This document shows, one piece after another, positions 10,953 through 20,220 of a DNA stretch of 63,791 bases; the stretch's first letter is position 1, and each line of letters begins with the position of its first letter. The notes under the pieces are model-generated. The model saw only the letters and a list, made by a program, of their open reading frames with translations. It searched no databases and had not been told where the DNA came from. Both the position numbers and the translations under genes were made by a program. The stretch spans positions 1 to 63,791 of the forward strand of contig JAACJO010000062.1 of assembly GCA_013368445.1 (NCBI GenBank), read 5' to 3'. This DNA comes from Leucocoprinus leucothites. Taxonomy: Eukaryota; Basidiomycota; Agaricomycetes; Agaricales; Agaricaceae.

Positions 10953-13208
10953 TTTTTATTTATTTATTTATTTAAATTGATGATTTATTACACGGTGCCT
11001 GGTCACAGTCCATGCCCGCCAACATAGTACAGGACCTAAGTACCGCTACCTAAGCCAAACACTACAAAGACGGGAATATATAGAGTCCTGTCCGAATACA
11101 GTACATTACTTGACGGCAAAGAAATGTGGCATAGTAACAAAATGAAACTAAAGTCCAACTTGCAGACCTCTAACAGTAAGCTTACATGCATGTGTGGCCC
11201 CAGCAATGAAGTGACGGGGTTGGGGGATGCGTTGAGGCAGGTACACAACCTACCCCCGGGGCCTCCTATTGTCCTCCTTGTGATGGCTAAGCCAATCACG
11301 GTCAAACTGGTGGTGCCAGAACAGGCACTTTCGATCATCAGCTGCATGGTCACCCTTGCAGTTGATACATGAGATGTGGGGACAGGGCTCCCTGGTGGGT
11401 GTGGACAGGATAGGGGGGTTTGCCTTTGGACTCCCCTTACAGCATGATGATGTGGAGCGATGGTTCTCACTATGGTGAGGACCACCACACTGGGAACACC
11501 TGAGTGCATGGTTGCGGCAGGTGGGGGTAGAGTGGCCAAAGTGCCAGCAACGCTGGCACTGGGGGACACCGGGGTGGGCACGGGCAGGCTTAATGACAGC
11601 CTGCATACCGTTGAAGTTGAGGTACTTGTTAAGGAGCTTCTTGGCACCGGCTCCTGACTGAGAGTCCCATAGGTCAAACCAAATGGTGGCGGTGTCGGCC
11701 TTGGGGGAGTTGCACATGATGCGCACAGATGAAACGTCAGCAAAAGTGTCCTTGAACGGAGACAATTGCATACGGTCAGTGATGTTGATTGGCATGGTAC
11801 GGACGCCGTTCATGTGGAAGGGGACGTCGAGGATCTTGAGATAAGACCTCGACCTGGGGCGGCGCGTCTTCAGCTCAAATGGGGCAGTGAAGACGGAGGG
11901 GATAGCAGACTCAACAACAGTGGTGTCAGAGTCCGAGGGTATGGCACAGGTGTACAGCGCAATAGTGCTGTATGCCTTGGTGATGTTCTCAATGCGCAAG
12001 GATGACTTGGCACGTGAGAGGGCATCATTGAGGAGGCGCATGGCCTTGTGATGGAGATAAGTGATTTTGCTGGCGGCGGGTAGGCCCAGTGGTGGTCATG
12101 TGTGGCTTCTTTGCAGAGCCAGCAGTGGCAGTAGCGGCCTGATGCATTGCAGCAATGCGATCAGGGTCGAGGGAGGGGTTTGCCTGCGCTAGCTTGATGA
12201 GCGACACAGGCAGCACCGAAGTGCCGGAACGGGCGGCTTCTGCAAACGAGCGCTGACGAGGGGCCGGAGCAGGAGTGGGGATGGGCGCCTTCACAGGCAC
12301 TCGGGGGGGGCCACTAGCGCGCACCTTAGAGGGCGCTTGCTTGGGTGGTACAGGAGGACGGGCCGGGGCGGGCCGCAGTGCCTTGGGCGTTTGCTTGGGT
12401 GCCTTGGGGGAGCCCATGTGGATGTCACGTGGTTCTGCTTTGTCAGCGGATCCATGGGTCACCTCATGGGCAACGCATGTGTCTTTAGGAGAGGCCCCGG
12501 GCTTAACAAAGTGAGCAAAGCCTTGCATGAAGGAGCAAAAGCTGGTCCAGCCACGGCCGGCCCACTCTTCGCCCATGGAGATGCGTGCACTACTGTGCCC
12601 GCTCATATCAAACTCGTATACTGCACCAGCAAGGTAGCTGGCACAGGCTTTGGCAAACTCCTCATCGAGGAGGGAATCGTCGGGGAGCTCACGCATGAAG
12701 CGCGTGAACTTCCTGAGGCCTTCAAAGGCCTGCTTGGCCATGGCATCATCTCCAGACATGGTCCCAGGGGAGGATGGCACGACTGATGGCACAGCAGGGG
12801 GAGGAGGTGTAATGGGCACAAACGTGCGTGTGCCCACAGTGTAGGGTTTCAGTGGTGACGGAATGTCAGCCACTGGGGGAGTAGATGGTGCTGGCGATGG
12901 AACATCAGTGGGCACTGAGGGAAGGGGTGAGGGTGGCTGAAAGTCAGCCCTCATGGAGGCAGCAGCAGCCTTGAAGTCCGCCATCGTGCGGACCGGCTGA
13001 GTGGAGGTGGAGGGCCTGGGGGCCTCTGTGATGGTGTCGAGCTCATCACCAGATGCGATGTCGGAGTCAAGGTCCATGTTCGTGATTTCGTGAGCGACAG
13101 CTTTAGATTTACGCCTACCCATGTTAGCTAGAGTAGAATCAGTGTATACTAGATGTCTAACTGCACACCAACTAAGAGATGGTGGTGGTAAGAGGTCAAG
13201 GAGGGATG
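10953..13208 (-). mobile_element. Gag-only LINE (goL-B2) copy 2, full length (2256 bp)
   Basis: Minus-strand goL bounded by the TSD AGC(T/C)ATTTCCCTCC at 10939-10952 and 13209-13222. The tail at the left end is a (TTTA)n run on the plus strand. The 5' end is CATCCCTCCTTGACC at 13208. The layout is 5' UTR, ORF1, 3' UTR, tail, with no reverse transcriptase. It interrupts LINE-A ORF2 within RNase H; the frame rejoins exactly when it is removed. Confidence 0.93.
11250..13122 (-). pseudogene. goL-B2 ORF1, frameshifted by a 29-nt deletion
   Basis: Starts MGRRKSKAVAHEITN at 13122. It has the B2 N-terminus (DLDSDIASGDELD, Ala-rich FKAAAASMRADF), the KPYTVGTRTFVPI module, a helical segment with ELPDDSLLDEEF, MTTTGPTRRQ, then jumps frame. 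Near 12079 it lacks 29 nt that copy 1 has at about 1011-1039, lying between short TGGC repeats. The remainder (12041-11250) reads RSYLKILDVPF, IWFDLWDSQSG and three knuckles in another frame. The copy at 16174 carries exactly the same deletion. Confidence 0.88.
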
Positions 13209-14209
13209 AGCCATTTCCCTCCAATGCGACCACATCATCCTCATCACCGACTGTCTCCCAGCAGCCAAGCTGGCAGTTGACCCCTCCATCCATTCAAGCC
13301 AGTCGCAGTCGATCCAAGTCTGTCGGCTTCTATCCAATTGGATCGCAGCTAAACCCTCTTGCTCCATTGACTTCTGGGACATTCCTTCTAAATGGCATTG
13401 GAAACCTCATCTCAAAGTCCATAATGACGTCACTTCCACACAAATACATGCCCCCTCTCACATGAGTGCCACCCTCGACTTTCTACGACGCAAAGCCACC
13501 AACAATTGCCAGAAATCCTGGGAATCTACATTCTGGAAGAAGAAGTACCGCGGCAACGGTTTCCTTCTCTCCAAGAAAAATCGCAAGTTCCTCATTCCTA
13601 CATATGTCCAAGGAGGCACGTGGCTTCCCTTAGCCAATGAATCACCATCATTATGCGCCTGTATGACTCGGGCCATTCTAAATCATGCTCCGATTGGAGC
13701 TTATCGTGAGAGGTTCTTCCCTCTCAAACCAATATCCTGTTGTTGTGGTTATCATCTGGAATCAAGACATCACATCCTGTGTTATTGCCCTCTTTACCCC
13801 ATCCGCACTCAATGGGTGCAATGCGCTTTTCCACAATATGAGTTCCTTGTCGAGTTCTTGAAAAAGAATCCAGCCACTTTTGCCTTCTCCAATCATGACA
13901 CGCGTCCACTGCCGCTTCAAGCTCTTGTGCCCACTGAACCAAATGAAGGTGAACTATTTTCCTTTATCTCATCTCTTTTCTTTTCTCTTGAGTCCGATCT
14001 CTGTGTATAACACCTCGCTCTATAGTCTCTCTCGAGTCTTATCTATTTCACTGGTCTAATCATATATAGTCCTTGTCTTAAGCGGTCTTAGACCACTTCG
14101 TGTACCCCAGCTTGCTGTAGTGTACCGTCTGTTTGTAATATCTAGTTGAAAGTGGACTGCGATTGAGCACCACTATATAAATTCATTGATTAAAAAAAAA
14201 AAAAAAAAA

Positions 14210-14349
14210 AAGGTCCATGTTCGTGATTTCGTGAGCGACAGCTTTAGATTTATGCCTACCCATGTTAGCTAGAGTAGAATCGGTGTATACTAGACATCTA
14301 ACTGCACACCAACTAAGAGATGGTGGTGGTAAGAGGTCAAGGAGGGATG
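14210..14349 (-). mobile_element. 5' end of goL-B2 copy 1
   Basis: Holds the 17-bp LINE-A TSD (14210-14226), the first codons of goL-B2 ORF1 (ATG near 14263), and the 5' UTR ending at the start motif CATCCCTCCTTGACC at 14349. It is the other half of the element at 18-2041. The host sequence to its right is a plus-strand goL-B3. Confidence 0.88.
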
Positions 14350-15839
14350 TCCACTTCTTCACTCACTTCATTGCGAGTGTTCCTCAGGGCCCCCTTTTGG
14401 AGGCCACCACAGCCATAATCATTCTGACACTCGTCAGGTTGGTTGCGGAGATCTTCAACAGGGGCCAAGGCGATATGGCCCTCAACAACAAGTGAATGTG
14501 TGCCCAAGGATGGGCCACATTCACTGATTTCATGTGGGACTGCGCTTCTAGAGTTGAAGAGGCCCACCCTAATCGTACGCGTGTCGTCCATGAGGTGACC
14601 CATGAATCTGCTGACTCAGTGGGCCCACGTGACATTGACATGGGCTCCCCCAAGGTGCCCACTCTACCACCCACGGATCATCAGCCTGCCCCAGCCCGTC
14701 CCTCTCTACCACCCAAGCCGGCGCCTGCAAAGGCCCGCACTAGTGGCAAAGTGCCTGCCCAAGTGCCCCCCACTCCTAAGGCTAGGCCTGATGGCCTAGC
14801 CCATCGAGTGCCCATCCCACCCTCAGTGGCTAAGAAGTTATTTGCTGAGGTTGCACATACCCCGGCATCTGCAGCAGTGCTCATCAAGCTTGCCCAGTCC
14901 CACCCCACCCTCGAGCCCAATCGTGTCACTGTGATGCATCAGGCCACCCTCGCTGATGTGCCTTCTGCAAAGAAGCCCCGCATGACCACATCAGGCCCCA
15001 CCCGATGCCAACTCTTCCTCAAGTTCACCTACCTCCACCACAAGGCCATGCGCCTTCTCAATGACTCCCTCACTTGCATGAAGAGCTCTCTTTGTGTTGA
15101 GAACATTGCCAAGGTGTACAACACTATCTCGTTGTACACCAGCTCTGTCGCCACCGATGCTGAAGTATTGGTGATCGAATCCGCCCTCCCTTCAGCCTTC
15201 ACAGCCCTGTTTGAGCTGAAGACAAAATGCCCAAGGTCCAGGTCTTATCTTAAGATCTTGGACGTCCCTTACTACACGAGTGGTATCCACACCACTCTGC
15301 AACACGTCACTGACTGCATGTGCATGTCTCCCTTCAAGGAGACATTTGCTAACGTCTCCTCTGTGCGCAATTTGCACAACTCCGCCAAAGCCGACACTGC
15401 CACCATTTGGGTTGACCTTTGGGATTCTCAGTCCAGCACTAATGCTAAGTGCCTGGTCAGCAAATACCTCCACTTCGACAGTGTGCAATCCATAATCAAG
15501 GCTGTGCGCGCCCACCCCAGGACCCCCCAGTGTCAATGATGCTGGTGTTGGGGCCACACTACCTCCACCTGTTGCAACCATGCCCTCAGGTGTTCACAAT
15601 GTGGTGGACCACATCAGTCCGAGAATCACTGCACCACCTCCTCCTGCTGTAAGGGGTCGCTGAAGGCCAACCCCCCCATCCAGCCCACACCCACCAGGGA
15701 TCCCTGTCCCCACATCAAGTGCATCAATTGCGGCAAGGAACATGCTGCTACTGACCGCAAATGCGTGTTCTGGTGCCACCGATTTGATCGGGATTGGCTG
15801 CAAAGTCATTCTGGTCCTGCCGGTCGGTCCTGGGCCTAG
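14350..15839 (+). pseudogene. goL-B3 ORF1 (partial), two TGA stops
   Basis: Same gag-like family. The region LVRLVAEIFNRGQGD, CAQGWATFTDF and HESADSVGPRDIDMGSP matches the copy at 54208-56069. The knuckle region reads CWCWGHTTSTC and CSQCGGPHQSENH, ending at TAG 15837-15839. TGA codons at 14493 and 15537 (CQ*CW, Arg in sister copies) break it. A short in-frame deletion removes GNASDIS before YLHHKAM. The N-terminus is not in the window at this locus. Confidence 0.8.
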
Positions 15840-16124
15840 GGGGAGCTCCCTAGTGCCAATGTATCATTCCCCATCCATCGCTAGTTGCCAGGTGGGCACC
15901 AACCTCAAGGCCTGCCTCCAGTTGCAGTGATATTGGTATATGTCTCATTTCCTTTCTTTTGTTACATGCCTAGCCCCCCTTCTGCTGTCATCTTGCGTAT
16001 TGTCTTGGACAGGACTCTTATATATTCCCGGTTGTTTGCTCTTGTGTAGTCGGTAGCGGTATCGGTTTCCCTGTAGTAGATAGTTGGGTGCGGACTGCTA
16101 TCGTGCACCGCGTTATAAATTGGT

Positions 16125-16139
16125 GACCCCTCTGGGGTC
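16125..16139 (+). other. Conserved 3'-terminal stem-loop of B1/B3-type goL
   Basis: GACCCCTCTGGGGTC forms a 6-bp perfect stem with a 3-nt loop about 10 nt before the poly(A). The same stem is at 8014-8028, near 33086, near 56354, at 62869-62883 and near 63088. A hairpin at the 3' end of LINE RNA is a plausible reverse transcriptase recognition site; this role is inference. Confidence 0.65.
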
Positions 16140-16142
16140 GCT

Positions 16143-16173
<31 letters not shown>

Positions 16174-17146
16174 CCGCTCATTTGTGGAAGCCACCCATTC
16201 CAGTGCTTCAGTGCCACCTGTGTCACTTATCAAGCTAGCACAGGCAAACCCCTCCCTCAACCCTGATCACATTGCCGCAATGCATCAGGCTGCCACTGCC
16301 ACTGCTGGCTCTGCAAAGAAGCCACACATGACCACCACTGGGCCTACCCGCCGCCAGCAAAATCACTTATCTCCATCACAAGGCCATGCGCCTCCTCAAT
16401 GACGCCCTCTCATGTGCCAAGTCATCCTTGCATGTTGAAAACATCACCAAGGTGTACCCTCGGACTCCAATACCACTGTCATTGAGTCTCCTATCCCCTC
16501 CGTCTTCACTGCCCCGTTTGAGCTGAAGACACACCGCCCCAGGTTGAGGTCTTATCTCAAGATCCTTGACCTCCCCTTCCACATGAACGGCATCCGTACC
16601 ACGCTGATCAACATCACTGACCATATGCAATTGTCTCCGTTCAAGGACACTTTTGCTGATGTTTCATCTGTGTGCATCATGCGCAACTCCCCCAAGGCCG
16701 ACACCACCACCATTTGGTTTGACCTATGGGACTCTCAGTCAGGAGCCAGTGCCAAGAAGCTCCTCAACAACTACCTCAACTTCAACGGTATGCAGGCTAT
16801 CATTAAGCCTGCCCATGCCCACCCCGGTGTCCCCCAGTGCCAGCATTGCTGGTGCTTTGGCCACTCTACCCCCACCTGCCGCAACCATGCACTCAGGTAT
16901 TCCCAGTGTGGTGGTCCTCACTGAAGTGAGAATCATCACTCCACATCATCGTGCTGTAAGGGGAGTCCAAAGGCAAACCCCCCTATCCTGTCCACACCCG
17001 CCGGGGAGCCCTGTCCCCACATCTCATGTATCAACTGCAAGGGTGACCATGCAGCTGATGATTGAAAGTGCCTGTTCTGGCGCCACCGGTTCGACTGTGA
17101 TTGGCTTAGCCATCACAAGGAGGACAATAGGAGGCCCCAGGGGTAG
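16174..17146 (+). pseudogene. goL-B2 ORF1 fragment with the shared 29-nt deletion
   Basis: Encodes the C-terminal half of the gag-like ORF1: LIKLAQANPSLNPD, MTTTGPTRRQ, then the same 29-nt deletion as in copy 2 (here near 16352), RSYLKILDLPFHM, IWFDLWDSQSG and the knuckle CQHCWCFGHSTPTC. A second deletion near 16455 removes the YSTIALYTSA segment. A TGA after CGGPH at 16922 breaks the end. The stop is at 17144-17146. Confidence 0.8.
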
Positions 17147-17443
17147 GTTGTGTACCTGCCTCAACGCATCCCCCAACCCTGTCTCTTCATTGCTGGGGCC
17201 ACACATGCATGTAAGCTTACTGTTAGAGGTCTGCGAGTTGGACTTGTAGTTTCATTTTGTTACTATGCCACATTTCTTTGCCATCAAGTAATGTACTGTA
17301 TTCGGACAGGACTTTATCTATTCTCATCTTTGTAGTGTTTGGCTTAGGTAGCAGTACTTAGGTCCTGTACTTTGTTGGCGGGTGCAGACTGAGACCAGGC
17401 ACTGCGTAATAAATCATTGATTTTTTTTAAATAAATAAAAAAA
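16174..17443 (+). mobile_element. Gag-only LINE (goL-B2) copy 3, 3' part
   Basis: Plus-strand goL-B2 beginning mid-ORF1 right after the tail of the nested goL-B3, so its 5' part should lie left of the window. It ends with TTGATTTTTTTT(AAAT)n at about 17416-17443. What follows is the RT region of a LINE-A, the next layer out. Confidence 0.83.
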
Positions 17444-19299
17444 CCTCTTCCCTTAAATCAGCTTACTCCATCATTAACTCCATATGCACTGACCTCGGAT
17501 TAGTCATTGAACATGACAAATCTGAAGTCTTCCACTTCTCTCGCCGTCACAATGATTCAAACCCACCCCTGGACCTGTCTGATGTTGGTGGTCCCCTCCT
17601 TCATCCAAAATGCTTTTGGCGTTACCTGGGATTTTATTTTGATTGTCAACTCTCTTTTCAGGAACACGTTCAATACTATTCCACCAAGGCATTATCCACG
17701 GTGAAAGCCATGGGTATGCTGGGTAATTCTACTTGAGGCCTCCTCCCCCTTTAGAAACAACTCTTATACAGGTCATGTGTTGTCCCAGTGGTGACATATG
17801 GCTTTCGACTATGGTACTTTGAAGGTGCTTGTAACAAGGTGCTTCTCAAGTCTCTCTCATCCATGCAAAGGCATGTGGCTATTTGGATCACTGGTGCCTT
17901 TCGTACATCTCCATCTGGTGGCGCTGAAAGTATTGCCAGTCTTATTCCTATTCACCTTCATCTTCATAAATTAGCCATTTGTTCATCATATCAAGTCTCT
18001 ACTCTACCCTCTAATCCCGCGTTACGATCTCTTTTATCTGACCGATTTTCTCTTAATTCCTCCCCTCATCCCCAATTGCTTCGCCTTCTTACTCCGGCCA
18101 AAAAAGCTAAAGTCAAAGGCCCTATTATTGATGTAGATAGTTCTCTCTCTCATTTGTCTGATTCATTTTCCCCTTTTGCCCTTGAATCTAAACCTGGATC
18201 TTGTCTTATGGACATTTATCCTGATTCCATCCACTTCCATCCCTGCAATCACTCAGACAAACATGAAACGTACAAACATGTATTGTCTCTCAACTCAGTC
18301 TTTTCCTCTTCTTCTCTTGATCATAATTATATTTCAGTTGTTACTGATGCTTCTGTTCCTCTTGTAGGTTCCCTTCAGGTGGTTTCAGTGGCACATTTAT
18401 ATTGCAGCGGATGACAAGTGTCCCATGCAAAACAGGCAAGCAGTCGGGCTTCATCCACGGATGCTGAACTTTATTCCATTCACATTAGCATCGCTAAAGC
18501 CATCTCCCTCCAGTGTGACCACATCATCCTCATCACCAACTGTCTTCCAGCAGCCAAGCTGGCAGTCGATCCCTCTATTCATTCAAGTCATTCACAGTCT
18601 ATTCAAGTTTGCTGGCTTCTATCCGACTGGCTCGCAGCAAAACCATCACGATCCATCAACTTCTGGGACATACCATCCAAGTGGCATTGGAAACCCCATC
18701 TCAAAGTCCATAATGACGTCACCTCCACACATATACATGCCCCTCCCCATACAGGTGCCACACTCAACTTTCTGCAATGCAAAGCCACCAATGATTGCCA
18801 GAAATCCTGGGAATCCACATTCTGGAAGAAGAAGTACCGCAGCAACGGTTTCCTTCTCTCTAAGAAAAATCGCAAGTTCCTCATTCCCACCTACATCAAG
18901 GGAGGCACATGGCTTCCTTTAGCCAACAAATCCCCATCACTATGCACTCATATGACTCAGGCCATTCTAAACCATGCTCCGATTGGAGCTTATCGTGAGA
19001 GATTCTTCCCCCTCAAACCCAAATCCTGTCGCTGTGGCCATTGGCTGGAAACATGACATCACATCCTGTGCTACTGCCCTCTTTATCCCATCTGCACTCA
19101 ATGGGTGCAATGTGCCTTCCCTCAATACAAGTTCCTCATCGAGTTCTTGAAAAAGAACCCAGCTGCTTTTGCCTTCATGAATCATGACATGCATCCACTG
19201 CCGCTTCAAGCCCCTGTACCTGCCGAACCAAATGAAGGTGAACTATATTCCTTTATCTCCTCTTTTCTCTTTTCTTTTGAGTCCAATCTCTGTGTATAA
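17444..19299 (+). pseudogene. LINE-A ORF2 C-terminal part (RT thumb, RNase H, Cys/His tail)
   Basis: Reads SLKSAYSIINSICTDLGL, a thumb region (VTYGFRLWYFEGA), RNase H from VVTDASVPLVGSL, AKQASSRASSTDAELYSI, and the tail KSCRCGHWLETxHH before the stop near 19297. Stops include a TGA near 17734 and one at 18413. At 17992 the codon that is CGA in LINE-A copy 3 and TGA in copies 1 and 2 reads CAA. This shows decay of the same CpG on the other strand. Confidence 0.83.
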
Positions 19300-19495
19300 C
19301 ACCTCATTCTATAGTCTCTCTCGAGTCTTTTCTATTTTGCTCGACTAATTGTGTATAGTCTATGTCTTAAGTGGTCTCCAACCGCTTTGTGTACCCCAGC
19401 TTGCTGTAGTGTACCATCTGTTTGTAATATTTAGTTGAAAGTGGACTGCAATCAAGCACTACTATATAAATTCATTGATTTAAAAAAAAAAAAAA
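17444..19495 (+). mobile_element. LINE-A copy, 3' part
   Basis: Starts inside the reverse transcriptase just after the FVDD motif and runs to A(14) at 19482-19495. The 5' part, if it exists, lies left of the window beyond the nested goL-B2 copy 3. The 3' UTR from 19300 matches those at 14011 and 53890. Confidence 0.85.
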
Positions 19496-19633
19496 GGTCT
19501 GCAAGTTGGACTTGTAGTTTCATTTTCTTACTATGCCACGTTTCTTTGCCATCGAGTAATGTACTGTATTTGGACAGGACTCTATCTATTCCCATCTTTG
19601 TAGTGTTTGGCTTACATAGGTAGTGGTACTTAG
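19496..19633 (+). mobile_element. goL-B2 3' UTR, left part
   Basis: Matches the goL-B2 3' UTR at 17225-17360. It is cut by Ty3 element 1 at 19634 and resumes at 29202; CTTAG (19629-19633 and 29202-29206) is the 5-bp TSD. Any upstream part of this goL lies beyond the LINE-A to the left. Confidence 0.85.
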
Positions 19634-20179
19634 TGTCACGATCTGCAATCACGACCTCTCCGATTTGATCTCCGACTATTTTTTCGATTTCCAATTCCCT
19701 CAATTTTTCATTATCTATCATTTCTATAAATATTTTGCAGCCTGTCTCTGCTCATCATTCTATCCTCCTTTCATTTGTGCTCATATTCGTTTCCGCCATT
19801 CCATTTATGTTTATTGTTCTCCATCACGTCGCATTTGTCATTGTCTATTTACTTTTCGTTTATCTGTTTATTCGTTTATCATCGCATTGTGAGCTTCACG
19901 ATATTTACATGTTATTTGTCCAATTTCACATTATCTTAAATATGTCGCTACTAGCTCATGTATTATTCATTCTGAATATTGACTAAGATTCCACTCTGAA
20001 TTCTCTGTCTGTTATTCCTTCAGTGTTGAATTCCAATTCGCACTGCCTGTCATTTTCCTCGTAGACCAAATCAGTCAATGTGATATTGGAAGGGTGCAGC
20101 ACATATGCTAAAGCCAACGACCAACCTCTCCGTAACTTTCACATGCTTAGTAAGCACCAGTATTTCGCAAATCTTGACA
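19634..20179 (+). repeat. 5' LTR of Ty3 element 1
   Basis: 546 bp, TGTCACGATC...TCTTGACA. A TATA-like TTAAATAT lies at 19936-19943. ATTCTGAATAT at 19969-19979, about 33 nt further on, is the likely mRNA start and is complementary to the bases just after the LTR. Confidence 0.93.
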
Positions 20180-20181
20180 GT

Positions 20182-20192
20182 ATATTCAGAAT
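20182..20192 (+). promoter_or_regulatory. Self-priming primer-binding site, Ty3 element 1
   Basis: ATATTCAGAAT begins 3 nt after the LTR end and is the exact complement of 19969-19979 in the LTR, 11 of 11 bases. Tf1-type elements prime with the first 11 nt of their own mRNA. No TGG-type tRNA site directly follows the LTR. Confidence 0.7.
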
Positions 20193-20220
20193 TCCCAACT
20201 TTTGGTATCATTCTCTTAAT

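Larger units (their letters stand above)
4877..14010 (+). pseudogene. LINE-A ORF2: endonuclease, reverse transcriptase, RNase H; split by two goL insertions
   Basis: The enzyme that nicks DNA and copies element RNA in the nucleus. Segments 4877-7980, 10891-10952 and 13223-14010 join in one frame of about 1317 residues with no indel. Endonuclease motifs are FLQEPPW (about 5000), GGDFNCC (about 5343) and SDHAPL (about 5580). Reverse transcriptase motifs include PGPDHVSWKHLK, FNIAQFFPSLNH, GVGQGSALSPIL and the catalytic FVDDG near 6925. RNase H begins at ITDASVPLVGSL (about 7870). The end has a Cys/His cluster near CCCGYHLESRHHILCYCPLY. In-frame TGA codons at 4934, 6170, 6749 and 7523 all stand where an Arg codon is expected. 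LINE-A copy 3 keeps CGA at the last two. Confidence 0.88.
2042..14209 (+). mobile_element. Full-length LINE-A copy 1 (about 7.0 kb without nested insertions)
   Basis: A poly(A)-tailed non-LTR retrotransposon. It begins CATCCTCCTTTCCCTCTAAC and ends in A(18) at 14192-14209. Two goL elements (7981-10878 and 10953-13208) sit in the RNase H part of ORF2. Removing them and one TSD copy each leaves about 6988 bp, matching the second full copy (about 6990 bp). ORF1 is followed by ORF2 carrying endonuclease, reverse transcriptase, RNase H and a C-terminal Cys/His motif. This layout fits RNase H-bearing fungal LINE groups such as the Tad1-like clades; a tree would be needed to place it. Confidence 0.93.
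14350..16173 (+). mobile_element. Gag-only LINE (goL-B3), right part
   Basis: Plus-strand goL whose first part must lie left of the window, beyond the nested goL-B2 copy 1. It ends in A(24) at 16150-16173. Its 3' UTR carries the B1-type stem GACCCC-TCT-GGGGTC at 16125-16139. After the tail the sequence is another goL, so it was inserted there. Confidence 0.83.

Noticed and set aside
20203..20210. TGGTATCA as a tRNA-Met primer-binding site in Ty3 element 1
   Set aside because: It begins 24 nt after the LTR, too far for a usual PBS, and the self-complementary 11-mer at the right spacing is a better fit.
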